64,000 nucleotides of DNA from Flaviflexus salsibiostraticola (GTDB lineage: Bacteria; Actinomycetota; Actinomycetes; Actinomycetales; Actinomycetaceae): contig NZ_CP034438.1 in the NCBI RefSeq assembly GCF_003952265.1, positions 1,240,001 through 1,304,000 of the forward strand, written 5' to 3'. Position numbers and translations under genes: made by a program. Positions 42,781 through 53,983 of this stretch are shown piece after piece. The stretch's first letter is position 1, and each line of letters begins with the position of its first letter. Under the pieces are notes generated by a model. It was not told the origin of the DNA. It saw only the letters and a program-made list of their open reading frames with translations, and ran no database searches.

Positions 42781-44388
42781 GTGGATCAGTGGTCGCGCTC
42801 AGCCGTCATCTACCAGGTCTATCCCCGCTCGTTCAAAGCAACCTCGGGCTCGGTCGGCGACCTGCCCGGCATCACCTCGAAGCTCGACTACATCGCCCAG
42901 CTCGGTGTCGACGCGCTCTGGCTCTCGCCGTTCTACCGGTCGCCGCAGAAGGATGCGGGATACGACGTGTCGGATTTCCGCGACGTGGATCCGCTGTTCG
43001 GCACCCTCGAGGATGCCGAGGCGCTCATTGCCCGCGCCAACCAGCTGAACCTCAAGGTCATCATCGACCTCGTCCCCAACCACACCTCGGACCAGCACGC
43101 GTGGTTCCAGGAGGCGCTGGGCTCCGAGCCGGGCTCACCAGCCCGCGAGCGCTATTGGTTCCGGGACGGCCGCGGGGAATCCGGTGAGCTGCCGCCCACG
43201 AACTGGGTGAGCGTGTTCGGCGGGCCGGCGTGGACGCGGGTGCCGGATGGTCAGTGGTACCTCCACCTGTTCGACGCGAGCCAGCCGGACCTCAACTGGG
43301 AGAATCCCGAGGTCCACGATGAGTTCGAGTCGATCCTCCGCTTCTGGCTCGACCGGGGCGTGGCCGGCTTCCGGGTGGACGTGGCCCATGGTCTCATGAA
43401 AGACCCCGACCTGCCGGATTGGCAGCACACGTGGGGGATGGTGTCCGGCCAGGAGGAGACGGACATTCCACCGGCCCCGATGTGGGACCTCGATGCGGTC
43501 CACGACATCTATCGGTCATGGCGGGGCGTGCTCGACGAGTACGGGGCGATGATGTGCGCCGAGGCCTGGGTCATCGACGATGATCGGCGCTCTCTCTACG
43601 TCCGTGAGGACGAGTTCGATCAGTGCTTCAACTTCTCGTTCCTCTCGAGCCCGTGGACAGCGGCGGACATGCGCTCCACGATCCGCGAGTCCTATGCCGC
43701 GAGCGCCCGCGTGGAGGCCCCCACGACGTGGGTGCTGTCGAATCATGACGTCGTGCGCCTGCCGTCGCGGATGGGCCTGGACAGGACCGGCAAGGGCCCG
43801 AATGGGATCTATACCCATGATCCCCAGCCGGACCACGAGCTCGGCGCTCGGCGCTCCCGTGCCGCCCACCTGCTCATGCTTGCGCTTCCCGGCTCGGCCT
43901 ACCTCTACAACGGCGAGGAGCTCGGTCTGCCCGAGCACACATCCCTGCCGGACGAGGCACGCCAGGATCCCACCTTCTTCCGCACGCAGGGCGCGGAGGC
44001 CGGCCGCGATGGGTGCCGGATCCCTCTCCCCTGGGCCGCCGATGAGCCCCATGCGGGATTCTCGCCGGACGGTTCGTGGCTGCCCCAGCCCGACGGCTGG
44101 GCGGACCATGCGGTCGACCGCCAGGAGGCCGACCCGGATTCGTACCTCAACTTCATCCGAAGCGCGCTCGCCTACCGTGCGAAGCACGGTCTCGGGCTTG
44201 CGGAGATCCGCGATGAGTCGGAGGGCGGCGTGCTCGACTACCGTGTCGGCCCGGTCCGCGTCATCACCTGCTTCGACGAGGAGGCGCCCCTGCCTGAGGG
44301 ATGGCGGGTACTCCTCTCCTCATCTCCCGTCGACGACCGGATCGGCACCGACACAACTGTCTGGCTGGTCGCTGAGAACGACGTGTGA
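42781..44388 (+). CDS. GH13 alpha-glucosidase
   Basis: This 535-residue cytoplasmic GH13 enzyme likely releases glucose from maltose or short alpha-glucans. The triad is Asp200 (FRVDVAHG), Glu261 (CAEAWV) and Asp323 (SNHDVV), with an N-terminal YQVYPRSF and DLVPNHTSDQH typical of oligo-1,6-glucosidase/alpha-glucosidase enzymes. AAGGAG lies eight bases before the GTG. It could act on alpha-1,4 or alpha-1,6 bonds; the residue after the nucleophile, Val, is commonly linked with alpha-1,6 preference, but this is only a hint. It completes the local glucan-degradation set with GlgX. Confidence 0.9.
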   Translation: MDQWSRSAVIYQVYPRSFKATSGSVGDLPGITSKLDYIAQLGVDALWLSPFYRSPQKDAGYDVSDFRDVDPLFGTLEDAEALIARANQLNLKVIIDLVPNHTSDQHAWFQEALGSEPGSPARERYWFRDGRGESGELPPTNWVSVFGGPAWTRVPDGQWYLHLFDASQPDLNWENPEVHDEFESILRFWLDRGVAGFRVDVAHGLMKDPDLPDWQHTWGMVSGQEETDIPPAPMWDLDAVHDIYRSWRGVLDEYGAMMCAEAWVIDDDRRSLYVREDEFDQCFNFSFLSSPWTAADMRSTIRESYAASARVEAPTTWVLSNHDVVRLPSRMGLDRTGKGPNGIYTHDPQPDHELGARRSRAAHLLMLALPGSAYLYNGEELGLPEHTSLPDEARQDPTFFRTQGAEAGRDGCRIPLPWAADEPHAGFSPDGSWLPQPDGWADHAVDRQEADPDSYLNFIRSALAYRAKHGLGLAEIRDESEGGVLDYRVGPVRVITCFDEEAPLPEGWRVLLSSSPVDDRIGTDTTVWLVAENDV

Positions 44389-44440
44389 GCCTCTGCGCCG
44401 CGTTCTCACCGCTGTGATTACCCCACGTCGCTCTGACATG

Positions 44441-44470
44441 ACTGTCGGCGGGCATAGGCCCGCCGACAGT
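44441..44470. terminator. Bidirectional 13-bp terminator hairpin
   Basis: ACTGTCGGCGGGC and GCCCGCCGACAGT form a perfect stem with an ATAG loop between the convergent alpha-glucosidase and YbbN-like genes. Confidence 0.8.
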
Positions 44471-44513
44471 GCGTGGATCTGGATCGTCCGACGGTCGAGT
44501 TGCCGGCGATCGG

Positions 44514-45446
44514 CTACATGAGTGCGCTGGCGAGTTGCTTCCGCGCCTCGCTGACAACCGGGTCGTGGATGCCGACGATGCCGAACAGGTCGATGAGGCG
44601 GAGGCGGGCGCGATCCCGCTCATCGCCCGAAACCGTCCGGATAACGTCGAGCAGTCGCGCGAAGGCCGACTCCGGCATCCGCGCCATGACCTCGACATCA
44701 GCTGCCAACAGGTGGGCATCGACGTCGGTCAGCGGGGCGGTCGAGGCCGCCTGGAGGACCTCCTGCGGGTCGCGATCGGTGATCCGCTGGAAGAGCTCAA
44801 CCTGGCTGAGCGCGAGCTTCGACTCGTCGTCGCCCGGGTTCTCCTTGATCGCCTTCGTGTAGGCCGCGTGTGCGGCCTCGAGGTCTCCCCTGTCGAGTGC
44901 CGCGCGGGCCTCCTTGACGTGGGGAGGAAGCTCAGGCTCCGGGAGTCTGCCGTTCTCGTCGCCGTCGAGCCTGCCCAGAACGCCGAGCTGCTGCGCTGCC
45001 TGGAGGACCGAATCAAGGGCCTTCGAGGCATCCTCTGGTGCGGCCGTGCCCTGGAAGAGCGGGACCGGGTTGCCGCCGAGAACGGCCACCGTCGTCGGGA
45101 GCGCCTGGATCTGGAAGGCCTGAACGATCTCGGGAGCATTGTCGGCATCGACGATGCCGAGGCCGATCGTGCCGTTGAGATCCCTCACGAGGTCCGTCAG
45201 TGTTCTCGCGAGTTCGAGGGATCCCTGGGACCGGTCGGAGCGGAACACAATGACGAGGGGGACGTGCAGCGACAGCTCGAGGAACTCCTGCAGGGCCTCG
45301 ACCGTGACGTCGCGGACCAGCGGGCCGGGGATGATCTGGACACCATCCTCGTTCGTCGTCTGCTCCTTGAGCCGCTCCTGATGCTTGGCGGGAGCGAGCG
45401 CGGACAGGTCGACTGCCCCTCGGATGTTGAGCGGTGACTGAGTCAA
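44514..45446 (-). CDS. Thioredoxin-fold/TPR protein (YbbN/CnoX-like)
   Basis: This protein has a thioredoxin-like fold (about 30-140) followed by a TPR-like helical region (180-310), the plan of the YbbN/CnoX co-chaperone. The active-site CxxC is replaced by SDRS, so it is not a redox enzyme of thioredoxin type. The start is taken as TTG 45446 (protein begins TQSPLNIRGAVDLSALAP after Met), with GAGAGG upstream. The ATG at 45509 would overlap the upstream lipoprotein gene by 35 bases. It probably binds client proteins. Confidence 0.85.
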   Translation of the reverse strand: MTQSPLNIRGAVDLSALAPAKHQERLKEQTTNEDGVQIIPGPLVRDVTVEALQEFLELSLHVPLVIVFRSDRSQGSLELARTLTDLVRDLNGTIGLGIVDADNAPEIVQAFQIQALPTTVAVLGGNPVPLFQGTAAPEDASKALDSVLQAAQQLGVLGRLDGDENGRLPEPELPPHVKEARAALDRGDLEAAHAAYTKAIKENPGDDESKLALSQVELFQRITDRDPQEVLQAASTAPLTDVDAHLLAADVEVMARMPESAFARLLDVIRTVSGDERDRARLRLIDLFGIVGIHDPVVSEARKQLASALM

Positions 45447-45474
45447 TCTGTGTCCTCTCGTAGTCGTGCGGGTG

Positions 45475-46542
45475 TCAGCTGTCGGGGTTGGTCGACCCGT
45501 CGTCGACAACGTTGATGAGCTCGGGGCTCGACGTCGCGATGACGCGGACGTTCCCCTCCCCCTTCGCGGGGATGTAGAACGCCACGGTCACCTGATAGGT
45601 CGACGTCAGTGTCCCCTCCACATCGTAGGTCGAATCCGCCTCCCCGGTCATCCACCGGGCGAGTTCGTCGCCCACCGAGACCGTCGAGCCGGGCTCGGTG
45701 CGGGCGATCGCAATGTCGTATTCGAACGCCCCCATCGTCACCGCGCCGCCATCCTCTGTCGCCATGGACAGCGGGCCGTGGTTGAGGGCGCGCGCGGCGA
45801 TGGAGACCTCTCCCGTGTCGCCGAGCGACTCCGCGATCGAGTCGCGCTGAGCATGGAGGGAGGATGTCAGCTGATCCTCCTCGTACGTCACGCTCGTGTC
45901 GGTGCCCGCCAGCCTCATCGCGTACTCCTCGACGCCCTGGCGCGGACTCGTCGCGAGCGTTCCGTCCCCGTCCTTGTCGATGGCCTCGGTGTCGGTCGCG
46001 AACGTGATGTCGACCTCGGCGGGCACGAGATCGGCGTAGCCCCAGAGCCGGTAGTTCTCGCGGCCGTCCGACTGCGAGAGGACGAGCAGCTGATCGTTCG
46101 TTCCCGTCTCGGGGTTCTCCGTGAAGACCATGGCAACGCGGGGGAAATCGCTCGACGAGCTCCAGGTCGAGTCGGCATCCGACGTCGACACCTGCTCGAT
46201 GTCCTCGATGCCGAGGCGCTCAGCGTTCGCGAAGACCGCCTCAAGGGTCAGCTGCGCGGGACCGCCGATGCGGTCGAGGACCGTGGCCGTCGACCTCTCG
46301 TCATACGCGGTCGCGAGGGCCTCGGCGATGCCGGCAAGCACCTGGTCCGCGCGCTGGGACTGACCCGATCCGCTGTCGGTCTCGCCCTCGCCACTCTCGG
46401 TCTCTCCTTCGGGAGTTTCACCCTCGGACGCCGTGGGAGACTCGACGACCGGGGTCGGCAGCTCCTCGGGGCTGCTCGAGCATGCTGACAGCACGAGCCC
46501 TCCCGCGACGGCGAGTGCCCAGAACTTCCTGTTCGTCTTCAT
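45475..46542 (-). CDS. Actinobacterial lipoprotein, unknown function
   Basis: This 355-residue surface lipoprotein has lipobox LSAC with Cys21, a Pro/Glu/Ser/Thr-rich linker (22-60) and a folded domain (60-355) that I do not recognise. AGGAG-TAGGA precedes the ATG at 46542, overlapping the stop region of the upstream gene. An in-frame ATG at 46569 was rejected because it would disturb the signal peptide. It lies in an apparent operon with the membrane protein upstream and the YbbN-like gene downstream. Confidence 0.82.
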   Translation of the reverse strand: MKTNRKFWALAVAGGLVLSACSSSPEELPTPVVESPTASEGETPEGETESGEGETDSGSGQSQRADQVLAGIAEALATAYDERSTATVLDRIGGPAQLTLEAVFANAERLGIEDIEQVSTSDADSTWSSSSDFPRVAMVFTENPETGTNDQLLVLSQSDGRENYRLWGYADLVPAEVDITFATDTEAIDKDGDGTLATSPRQGVEEYAMRLAGTDTSVTYEEDQLTSSLHAQRDSIAESLGDTGEVSIAARALNHGPLSMATEDGGAVTMGAFEYDIAIARTEPGSTVSVGDELARWMTGEADSTYDVEGTLTSTYQVTVAFYIPAKGEGNVRVIATSSPELINVVDDGSTNPDS

Positions 46543-46544
46543 TC

Positions 46545-47726
46545 CTACTCCTTCGGGCCGAAGCCCCACAGCGACCGCCAGGCGGCGGAGCTGGCTCGCT
46601 TGTCGGCATCAGCCGAGTCCTCAGGGCCCGTCACTGACGATTCTCCCACGGTGCCCTCGGCGCTCTCGCCGACGGCCTCATTCTCCTCCAGGGAATCCTC
46701 AGCGAGCCGGACCTCTGATGCGGCGGCCTCAGGTGATGCTCCGGTCGTGGCCGGGTGCTCGGTCGTGGATCCAGGCTCGGCGTGGGTGTCATGATCGGCC
46801 TCGACGGCCGTGGGGTCATCGTCCGGCACCGCGGGTGCGGCGCCGCTCTCGTCGACCTCATACGTGCGCTCTTCGCCCTCCGCGATGGTCTCGTCGAGGC
46901 TCACGTCCTCGTCCTCGCCCGCGGCGGGTTTGCGGACGGGAAGAATGCCGGCGCCGTAGCTGCCGCCCGTCTCGTCGCGGACGTCGGCACGAACCTCGTC
47001 GCCGGACGAGGTCGCACGGTCGCGGCGGAATCCGCCCACCGCGGGGAGGACTGACGTCTCGGTCGAGTCGGCGGACCTGCGCCGGGCCGTGCGCTCGCTG
47101 CTCGCAACCCTGCGCTCGGCGGCGCCTCGCTGCTGAGAGTCGAAGATGTAGAGCGCGCTTCCAGCGGCGAGGGTGACGACGCCGAGGATGATGAGCGGGA
47201 TGGCCCATGGGGTGCTGACCTCGCGCTCCCACGTCATCGTCAGCTGGGGCGTCGTGCCGTCCTGCCCGATGGCGATGAGGGTCCAGTCACCCGGGGGTAC
47301 GTCAAAGTAGAACTCAGCCGAGTCGGTGGCGGCGATGAGGTTCTCGGGGTGGAAGAGATCCGAGCCCTGGAGCGTGAGCTCCCCCTCGGGAGCCACATCC
47401 TCGGCCGGCTCCTCAGTCGCGAGGGTCTCCCAGTCGGTGAGTCCTGTCACGCGGACGTGCGGCTCGGGGCCGAGCCAGATGGCCGCGATGTCGCTCGACG
47501 CCACCGCCATCTCAACCTCCGTGCCCGGGGCGCGGGCGGTCACCCGCACCGTGTCATCGACCAGCTCAAGCACACCCGGATCCGTCGCAATGATGCCGGA
47601 TTCCGAGGACGCAGCCGTCGAGGCCTCAACGATCGGGCTCTCCTTCCACCACGTGGCCGACCCGATGCCGACAACGGTCAGCGCCATACCGGCGACCAGC
47701 ATGAGTGCCGCAACGAGTCGTCTCAT
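46545..47726 (-). CDS. Membrane protein with long acidic cytoplasmic tail, unknown function
   Basis: The 393-residue protein has an N-terminal signal anchor (about 5-25), an extracytoplasmic beta-rich domain (30-168), a second membrane helix (about 172-192), an Arg-rich segment (200-220) and a disordered acidic tail of about 160 residues rich in Glu, Ala, Ser and Thr, ending WRSLWGFGPKE. AGAGGAGG precedes the ATG. No family is recognised. The layout, with outside sensor and inside charged tail, would suit an envelope adaptor, but that is inference. Confidence 0.75.
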   Translation of the reverse strand: MRRLVAALMLVAGMALTVVGIGSATWWKESPIVEASTAASSESGIIATDPGVLELVDDTVRVTARAPGTEVEMAVASSDIAAIWLGPEPHVRVTGLTDWETLATEEPAEDVAPEGELTLQGSDLFHPENLIAATDSAEFYFDVPPGDWTLIAIGQDGTTPQLTMTWEREVSTPWAIPLIILGVVTLAAGSALYIFDSQQRGAAERRVASSERTARRRSADSTETSVLPAVGGFRRDRATSSGDEVRADVRDETGGSYGAGILPVRKPAAGEDEDVSLDETIAEGEERTYEVDESGAAPAVPDDDPTAVEADHDTHAEPGSTTEHPATTGASPEAAASEVRLAEDSLEENEAVGESAEGTVGESSVTGPEDSADADKRASSAAWRSLWGFGPKE

Positions 47727-47845
47727 GTCGTTCCTCCTCTACAATCAGTGCTCGAGTCTAGATGTATAACGATTTCATAAAGAAGTCTTCCGCGTAGAGC
47801 GGACGCGGCCTCGTATCCCCTAGGTTAGCGCCGCAGGGCACGGCG

Positions 47846-47851
47846 TAGGCT
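47846..47851 (+). promoter_or_regulatory. -10 box TAGGCT before DivIVA-like gene
   Basis: TAGGCT lies 24 bases before the ATG at 47876 and would give a short leader containing AAAGGA. The 149-base gap to the divergent membrane protein probably holds promoters for both. Confidence 0.45.
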
Positions 47852-47875
47852 AGTGGAAGTTGAGAAAGGATTGGT

Positions 47876-49069
47876 ATGGAGGAGTCACAGCAGTTCCCGA
47901 TAGTGATGCGCGGCTACGAGCGCGCACAGGTCGATCAGAAGCTCCACTCGCTGAGCGCCGCCCTCAAGGAGACGAGGAGCCAGGTCGCACGGCTGGACGA
48001 CGAGGTGCTCACCCTCTCCGGCGAGCTCGCCGAGGCGCGTCGTGAGCTGGCGGAGAACGACCGCCCCTCCTACTCCGGGCTCGGTGCCCGTGTCGAGCGT
48101 CTCCTGCGCTCGACCGAGGAGCAGTCTCTCGACATCGTCACCCGCGCCAACGCGGATGCGGAGAAGACGCTCAACCGCGCCAGTGCTCAGGCCGCGGCAA
48201 TGACGGAGAATGCCGAGCGCCAGTCCGCGGAGCTCCTCTCGAAGGCCCGGCGCGACGCCGATGACGAGCGGAAGGCCGCGACGGCCGCAGCCTCCGCCGA
48301 GCTCGACAACGCTCGGATCAAGGCCGAGGAACTCGTCTCCTCGGCCGAGCGCGAGGCGAACAGGCTCCAGAGCGAGGCGCAGGCCCACGCGGCCGAGCTG
48401 CGCAGCAGGGTGGAGTCAGAGACGCGGTCGCTGAGGGCTGCCACCGAGGATGAGGTGGCGAGGCTGCGCTCCGAGCAGGAGCGCTCCCTCGCCGAGGAGC
48501 TCGCCGCCCACCGCACCCGCATCCACGACGAGAGCGCCGCGCACGAGAGCAGGATCGCGCAGGAGCGTGCGGCCCACGAGAAGCTCATCGCCGATCAGCG
48601 GACCGAGCACGATCGGAGGATCTCCGAGGAGACCGCCGCGCACCGCGAGAGCCTCACGACCGCGGCACGGGAATCGGCCGAGCAGCTCGCAGCCGAGGAG
48701 CAGCGGCAGCGGGACGCGATGACGGCGATGGTGACCGAGGCTGAGGCGAAGGCCGCCGATGCCGAGAGGCGCCTCTCCGAGGCGGTCAGCCGCGCCGAGA
48801 ACCTCCGCACCACCTCCCAGTCCGACGCGTCTGCCCGCGTCGCTCAGGCGACAGCTGAGGCGGAGACGATCCTCGCCGAGGCCCGTGCACAGGCCGGAGC
48901 GATCCTCGCCGAGGCACGTGAGTCCGCCCGACGCGAGCAGGAGTCCGTCCAGGAGCATGTTGAGCAGCTGACTGCCCAGCGCGATTCCCTCACGTCCTAC
49001 CTGTCCGACATGAGGGCGCTGCTCGCCTCGGATCAGCAGAAGCTGCTGACGGACCTCACGGACGAGTGA
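47876..49069 (+). CDS. DivIVA-domain coiled-coil protein
   Basis: This 397-residue cytoplasmic protein starts with a DivIVA-type membrane-targeting domain (FPIVMRGYERAQVD, 7-20), followed by coiled coil over almost the whole length, rich in Ala, Glu, Arg and Ser. It resembles cytoskeletal scaffold proteins of polar-growing actinobacteria such as Wag31 or Scy, but is longer than Wag31. It probably scaffolds cell-wall growth or division. AAAGGA precedes the ATG. Its stop overlaps the convergent hydrolase gene by 14 bases. A separate main DivIVA may exist elsewhere. Confidence 0.85.
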   Translation: MEESQQFPIVMRGYERAQVDQKLHSLSAALKETRSQVARLDDEVLTLSGELAEARRELAENDRPSYSGLGARVERLLRSTEEQSLDIVTRANADAEKTLNRASAQAAAMTENAERQSAELLSKARRDADDERKAATAAASAELDNARIKAEELVSSAEREANRLQSEAQAHAAELRSRVESETRSLRAATEDEVARLRSEQERSLAEELAAHRTRIHDESAAHESRIAQERAAHEKLIADQRTEHDRRISEETAAHRESLTTAARESAEQLAAEEQRQRDAMTAMVTEAEAKAADAERRLSEAVSRAENLRTTSQSDASARVAQATAEAETILAEARAQAGAILAEARESARREQESVQEHVEQLTAQRDSLTSYLSDMRALLASDQQKLLTDLTDE

Positions 49070-49838
49070 CGTCGGCCAGGAGGCGCCGAAGCTCGTCGGG
49101 TGTCTCCAGGGCCGTGAAATGCCCGGCGCCTGCGATCGTCTCGACGGTCGCGGTGCCGGGATATCTCTGTGCGAGGTCGGCCATCATGTGCTCCGTGCAC
49201 GACGCATCGTCCTCGCCGCGGATGAGAAGAAGCGGGATGTCGAGGGTGTCGATGAGGTGGCGGCGGTCCGGCCGTGCCGCCATGGCCCTCTGCATCCATG
49301 CGAGTGAGTCGGGCCGGACCTGCCGAAGCCGTCTCGCAATATCGTCATAGACCTCGGGCCGGCGCTCACGCGTGACCGGTGACGTCATCGTGTCGGCCAT
49401 GGGCAGGACCGTCGTCGCATCTCCCCTATCGGCCTTCTCGGCCGCCTCGAGACGCTTCGCGCGGGCCTCGTCGGTGTCGGCCCCGATGTTCGTATCCATA
49501 AGCACGAGGGCCGAGACGAGTTCGGGCGCCTGGTCGAGGATCGACATGGCGACCGCGCCGCCCATCGACAGCCCGCCGATTGCGCAGCGGTCGATGCCGA
49601 GCTCGCGAAGGTCGGCGATGACGGCACGGGCATAGGTATCGAGGCTTGGGCTCTCAGCGCCGAGGGCTGCGTCGATATCGCTGGCGGGTGGGGATTCGCC
49701 GAAGCCCGGCGCATCGACCGTCATGACGTGGCCGAGGCCCTGTCGCACGGAATCGAACATGGTCGAGTCGAGCGGCATGGCGTGGAGGAGAAGAAGCGGC
49801 TCACCGCTTCCGGTCGATCGGACTGAGAGGTGGGTCAT
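49056..49838 (-). CDS. Alpha/beta-fold hydrolase
   Basis: This 260-residue enzyme has the nucleophile elbow GLSMGG (Ser91), an oxyanion loop LLLLHAMP (16-22), an acid in GEDD near 215 and a late histidine in GAGHFTALE near 243. The ATG at 49838 gives the normal family start, and longer versions were rejected. The substrate cannot be told; esterase, lactonase and haloalkane-type relatives all share these motifs. The gene converges on the DivIVA-like gene with a 14-base overlap. Confidence 0.88.
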   Translation of the reverse strand: MTHLSVRSTGSGEPLLLLHAMPLDSTMFDSVRQGLGHVMTVDAPGFGESPPASDIDAALGAESPSLDTYARAVIADLRELGIDRCAIGGLSMGGAVAMSILDQAPELVSALVLMDTNIGADTDEARAKRLEAAEKADRGDATTVLPMADTMTSPVTRERRPEVYDDIARRLRQVRPDSLAWMQRAMAARPDRRHLIDTLDIPLLLIRGEDDASCTEHMMADLAQRYPGTATVETIAGAGHFTALETPDELRRLLADVTRP

Positions 49839-49870
49839 AGCCCCACTGTAGTCAGGCGTCCTCGCCCCGA

Positions 49871-50176
49871 CTAGAAGGAGTATCCCCTCGTATCCCACGC
49901 ACGCCAGCACGAGGTGTGCCAGTGCCTACGGTTCTCAAGGCCGACCTCCTCGCCCCAGATCGTCTCCTCGGTCCAGGCCACGACGTGGGCGACGCCGATC
50001 TGGACGATCTGCTGGCATCCCGGGCACCGGTATTCCTTCGTGGCCTTCGGGATGTGACGAACGTTGAAGATCCGACCACCGGGGCCGGTCTCGCGGCGCA
50101 CTCCCCCGGTCACGCGGTCGATGCTGAGCGGGATGTGCCCCGCATGGTAGGGCCGCTTGCGCGACTTCCTCCCCAT
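49871..50176 (-). CDS. Small zinc-binding protein next to nucS
   Basis: This 101-residue basic protein has Cys51-x2-Cys54 and His87-x2-Cys90, a likely zinc site in a compact HNH- or treble-clef-like layout. Relatives in actinobacteria are often labelled ATP/GTP-binding protein, but no nucleotide-binding loop is visible here. The ATG shares one base with the nucS stop (TGATG), so the two are translationally coupled. A link to NucS repair is possible. The function is unknown. Confidence 0.8.
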   Translation of the reverse strand: MGRKSRKRPYHAGHIPLSIDRVTGGVRRETGPGGRIFNVRHIPKATKEYRCPGCQQIVQIGVAHVVAWTEETIWGEEVGLENRRHWHTSCWRAWDTRGYSF

Positions 50177-50871
50177 CAGAACAACCGATCCTCGACGTTG
50201 TCCGTGCCCTTCATCGCCCCATAGTCGAGGACGAGGCAGCGGATCCCGCGATCCTCGGCGAGCACCCTCGCCTGCGGCTTGATCTCCTGGGCGGCGAAGA
50301 TGCCAGAGACGGGTGCGAGCAGCGGGTCGCGGTTGAGGAGCTCGAGATACCGGGTGAGCTGCTCAACGCCGTCAATCTCGCCGCGGCGCTTGACCTCGAT
50401 GGCGACGTGCTGGCCATCCTCATCCTTGACCATGAGGTCGACGGGGCCGATGGCGGTGGGAAACTCCCGGCGGACCAGCCGCGTGCCGGAGCCGACGAGG
50501 TCGACCTGCTCGGCGAGCAGCTCCTGCAGGTGGGCCTCGACGCCGTCCTTGATGAGTCCCGGATCCTGGCCGAGCTGCTGCTCCATCTCCCCGAGGATCT
50601 CGTAGATCTTGATGCTGAGAGCGTCGTTCGTCTTCGCATTGGCGACAAGCCAGACGGCGGTCACGCCGGCCTCGGCCTCTTCGGCCAGCACCTCTGATTC
50701 GGTGAACGTGCATGGCGCACTCATCCAGTTGAGCGGCTTATAGGATCCGCCGTCCGAGTGGACAAGAACGGAGCCGTCCGCCTTGATCATGATGAGGCGG
50801 GGCGCCCTGGGCAGGTAGGCGTCGAGACGGCCCGAGTAGTCGACGGAGCATTCGGCAAAAACAACACGCAC
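50176..50871 (-). CDS. nucS: Mismatch-specific endonuclease NucS (EndoMS)
   Basis: This 231-residue enzyme cuts both strands at mismatches and replaces MutS/MutL in many actinobacteria. The nuclease site is Asp145 (GPVDLM), Glu159 and Lys161 (AIEVKR). The C-terminus EDRLF resembles the sliding-clamp-binding peptide needed for activity. The GTG at 50871 was chosen since a longer frame overlaps the DUF2550 gene. No mutS or mutL is in the window. It lies at the usual place after atpC and the DUF2550 gene. Confidence 0.96.
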   Translation of the reverse strand: MRVVFAECSVDYSGRLDAYLPRAPRLIMIKADGSVLVHSDGGSYKPLNWMSAPCTFTESEVLAEEAEAGVTAVWLVANAKTNDALSIKIYEILGEMEQQLGQDPGLIKDGVEAHLQELLAEQVDLVGSGTRLVRREFPTAIGPVDLMVKDEDGQHVAIEVKRRGEIDGVEQLTRYLELLNRDPLLAPVSGIFAAQEIKPQARVLAEDRGIRCLVLDYGAMKGTDNVEDRLF

Positions 50872-50881
50872 GCCCCCAAGT

Positions 50882-51298
50882 CTACATACCGGTCGGCTCC
50901 TCGGACGGGCGGGCCCCGTCCATCCAGCCCACGAGCCCCGCCATCGACGACATCGACATCGCCCACAGATGCTCATCGCCGTTGCACTCGAGGTGGACGA
51001 CGATCGTGCCGGCGGCCACGTCCCGCTGGTGGTAGTCGACGACGCGCAGGCGGTGCCGGGAGAAGGAGAGAGCGGGTTTTCGGGAGAGCGAGGCGGTCCT
51101 GAACCAGGTGATGTACTCGGCCCCGAAGATCGCGACTCCGGAGCGCCACGAGCCCGATTCGAGGTCGCTCACTGCGCACGGGAAGGATCCGACTCGCCGG
51201 TAGAGGGCACGGGTGCGGATGACGCCCCAGAGGATGAAAACCCCGGCGATCACGAGCATGACGATAAGGACGCCAGTCACGATTGCCGGGGTGTTCAT
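50882..51298 (-). CDS. DUF2550 single-pass membrane protein
   Basis: This 138-residue protein has one N-terminal membrane helix (about 7-28) and a cytoplasmic PH-like beta domain. It is the DUF2550 protein that follows atpC in many actinobacteria. It starts 12 bases after the atpC stop. The function is unknown. Confidence 0.88.
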   Translation of the reverse strand: MNTPAIVTGVLIVMLVIAGVFILWGVIRTRALYRRVGSFPCAVSDLESGSWRSGVAIFGAEYITWFRTASLSRKPALSFSRHRLRVVDYHQRDVAAGTIVVHLECNGDEHLWAMSMSSMAGLVGWMDGARPSEEPTGM

Positions 51299-51310
51299 AC
51301 GTGCACCTGC

Positions 51311-53981
<2,671 letters not shown>

Positions 53982-53983
53982 AG

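Noticed and set aside
42512..43048. Open frame crossing into the alpha-glucosidase start
   Set aside because: It overlaps the well-supported GH13 gene in another frame, has no ribosome site and matches no family I know.
44514..45446. YbbN-like gene as a functional thioredoxin
   Set aside because: The CxxC active site is missing.
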